DNA of 7,154 nt. Source: Paracoccaceae bacterium (lineage in GTDB: Bacteria; Pseudomonadota; Alphaproteobacteria; Rhodobacterales; Rhodobacteraceae). Positions within the stretch are counted from its first letter, which is position 1. The number at the start of each line of letters is the position of its first letter. Made by a program: the position numbers and the translations under genes. The stretch covers positions 1 to 7,154 of the forward strand of contig DNSZ01000182.1 in NCBI GenBank assembly GCA_003500165.1. The letters are read 5' to 3'. Below the pieces are notes generated by a model. It was given only the letters and a program-made list of their open reading frames with translations. It was not told the DNA's origin and did not search any database. Below, piece after piece: positions 6,674 to 7,154 of the stretch.

Positions 6674-6731
6674 GCCGCGGCGCGCCGCCAGCGCCCGGGA
6701 ACCTTCGGCCGGGGATCGCGTGTTGGAGCCG

Positions 6732-6755
6732 TGGCGCGGCGTGGTTTCCGCGCCA
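6732..6755. terminator. Hairpin downstream of the aldolase gene, possible terminator
   Basis: TGGCGCGG (6732-6739) pairs perfectly with CCGCGCCA (6748-6755) around an 8-nt loop, 58 bases after the aldolase stop. A competing stem, GGTT/AACC (6743-6746 with 6755-6758), overlaps it. No T-run follows, so intrinsic termination is doubtful. The rest of 6674-6885 shows GC-rich inverted fragments but no gene and no clear promoter for the next one. Confidence 0.35.
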
Positions 6756-6885
6756 ACCGCGCGCCCGCAACCGGTCACCGCCGGGCGGGGCGGGTAACGG
6801 CCATGGTCAAAGGCCGCTTGTATTGACGCCACGCCAGGATGCCCTTGCTGGCGCTGCACCGCAGATTGCAGCGCGGGATCTGGCA

Positions 6886-7154
6886 ATGGGCTATCGTTTC
6901 ATCGGCACCGAAGGCGGGGACCTTGCATCAAACGTCGCCGCCGCCGGGGATGTCGACCATGACGGCCTCACTGATCTGATCATCGGGGCCCGGTACGCCG
7001 ATGGCGGCGGCGCGGATTCGGGCGAAGCCTATCTGATCGGCGGCGCCGATCTGGCCGCCGCCGATGGCACCGCCGACGGGGTCATCGATCTGGTCTATGC
7101 GGCCATGCCGGTCTGTTTCGTCGCCGGCACGCTGATCGCAACGCCGGCGGGCGC
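6886..7154 (+). CDS. FG-GAP repeat / Hint domain protein, 3' end outside the window
   Basis: The visible 89 residues begin MGYRFIGTEGGD and continue through one FG-GAP-type unit with the calcium loop DVDHDGLTD (22-30), then LIIGARYADGGGADSGEAYLI (31-51) and ADGVIDL (63-69). Right after this unit, CFVAGTLIATPAG (77-89) marks the start of a Hint domain, with Cys77 as the expected autoprocessing nucleophile. The sequence then leaves the window. Related Rhodobacterales proteins, as I recall them, are large secreted or surface proteins with several such repeats. Here only one repeat precedes Hint. ATG 6886 is chosen because it starts exactly at the repeat, but its ribosome binding site is poor. 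TTG 6823, with AAAGG (6809-6813) 9 nt before it, is an in-frame alternative adding 21 residues. No signal peptide is visible, as is usual for type I-secreted proteins. A 5'-truncated remnant is possible. Confidence 0.75.
   Translation, partial: MGYRFIGTEGGDLASNVAAAGDVDHDGLTDLIIGARYADGGGADSGEAYLIGGADLAAADGTADGVIDLVYAAMPVCFVAGTLIATPAG

Noticed and set aside
6803..6826. Seven-codon ORF starting ATGGTCAAAGG before the FG-GAP/Hint gene
   Set aside because: Too short, with no ribosome binding site worth noting and no overlap with the next start; probably chance.
5441..6886. 481-codon open frame on - across the aldolase and the hydrolase end
   Set aside because: Antisense shadow of two clear genes, with low-complexity Arg/Gly/His content and no recognisable motif.

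Overview
This GC-rich window (strong G/C preference at third codon positions) reads as ordinary chromosomal DNA from an alphaproteobacterium, most likely Rhodobacterales. That guess rests on protein resemblance: an FtsK with an 'RDPLLD' amino terminus, a short DUF4870/COG3671-like membrane protein, a short class I fructose-bisphosphate aldolase, and an FG-GAP plus Hint protein. No search could be run.

Layout, left to right. Positions 1-155 hold no gene but contain three perfect hairpins in tandem (7-105). A CPA1-type cation/proton antiporter follows on + (156-1400). A GC-rich hairpin lies in the 66-base gap between it and a convergent small membrane protein on - (1467-1865). That gene has a strong ribosome binding site and a 20-bp perfect palindrome in its leader. 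Next, also on -, is the DNA translocase gene ftsK (1999-4503). A possible 23-codon leader ORF (4500-4571) overlaps its likely GTG start by four bases (GTGA). A divergent control region (about 4572-4694) carries a candidate ftsK promoter, a 28-bp dyad and a 12-bp palindrome. On + follow a Ca-dependent nucleoside hydrolase (4695-5639) and a class I fructose-1,6-bisphosphate aldolase (5786-6673). The window ends inside a + strand gene (from about 6886) encoding one FG-GAP calcium-binding repeat fused to the start of a Hint autoprocessing domain.

The genes do not form one pathway. Ion homeostasis, chromosome segregation at division, nucleoside salvage, central carbon metabolism and a probable surface or secreted protein sit side by side. 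The hydrolase releases ribose, which can reach glycolysis through the pentose phosphate pathway, but the 146-base gap before the aldolase gives no proof of co-transcription. No tRNA, rRNA, CRISPR array, transposase or phage gene was seen. I found no clear new multi-gene system. The least explained items are the triple hairpin before the antiporter, the leader ORF coupled to ftsK, the dyads between ftsK and the hydrolase, and the one-repeat FG-GAP/Hint gene.
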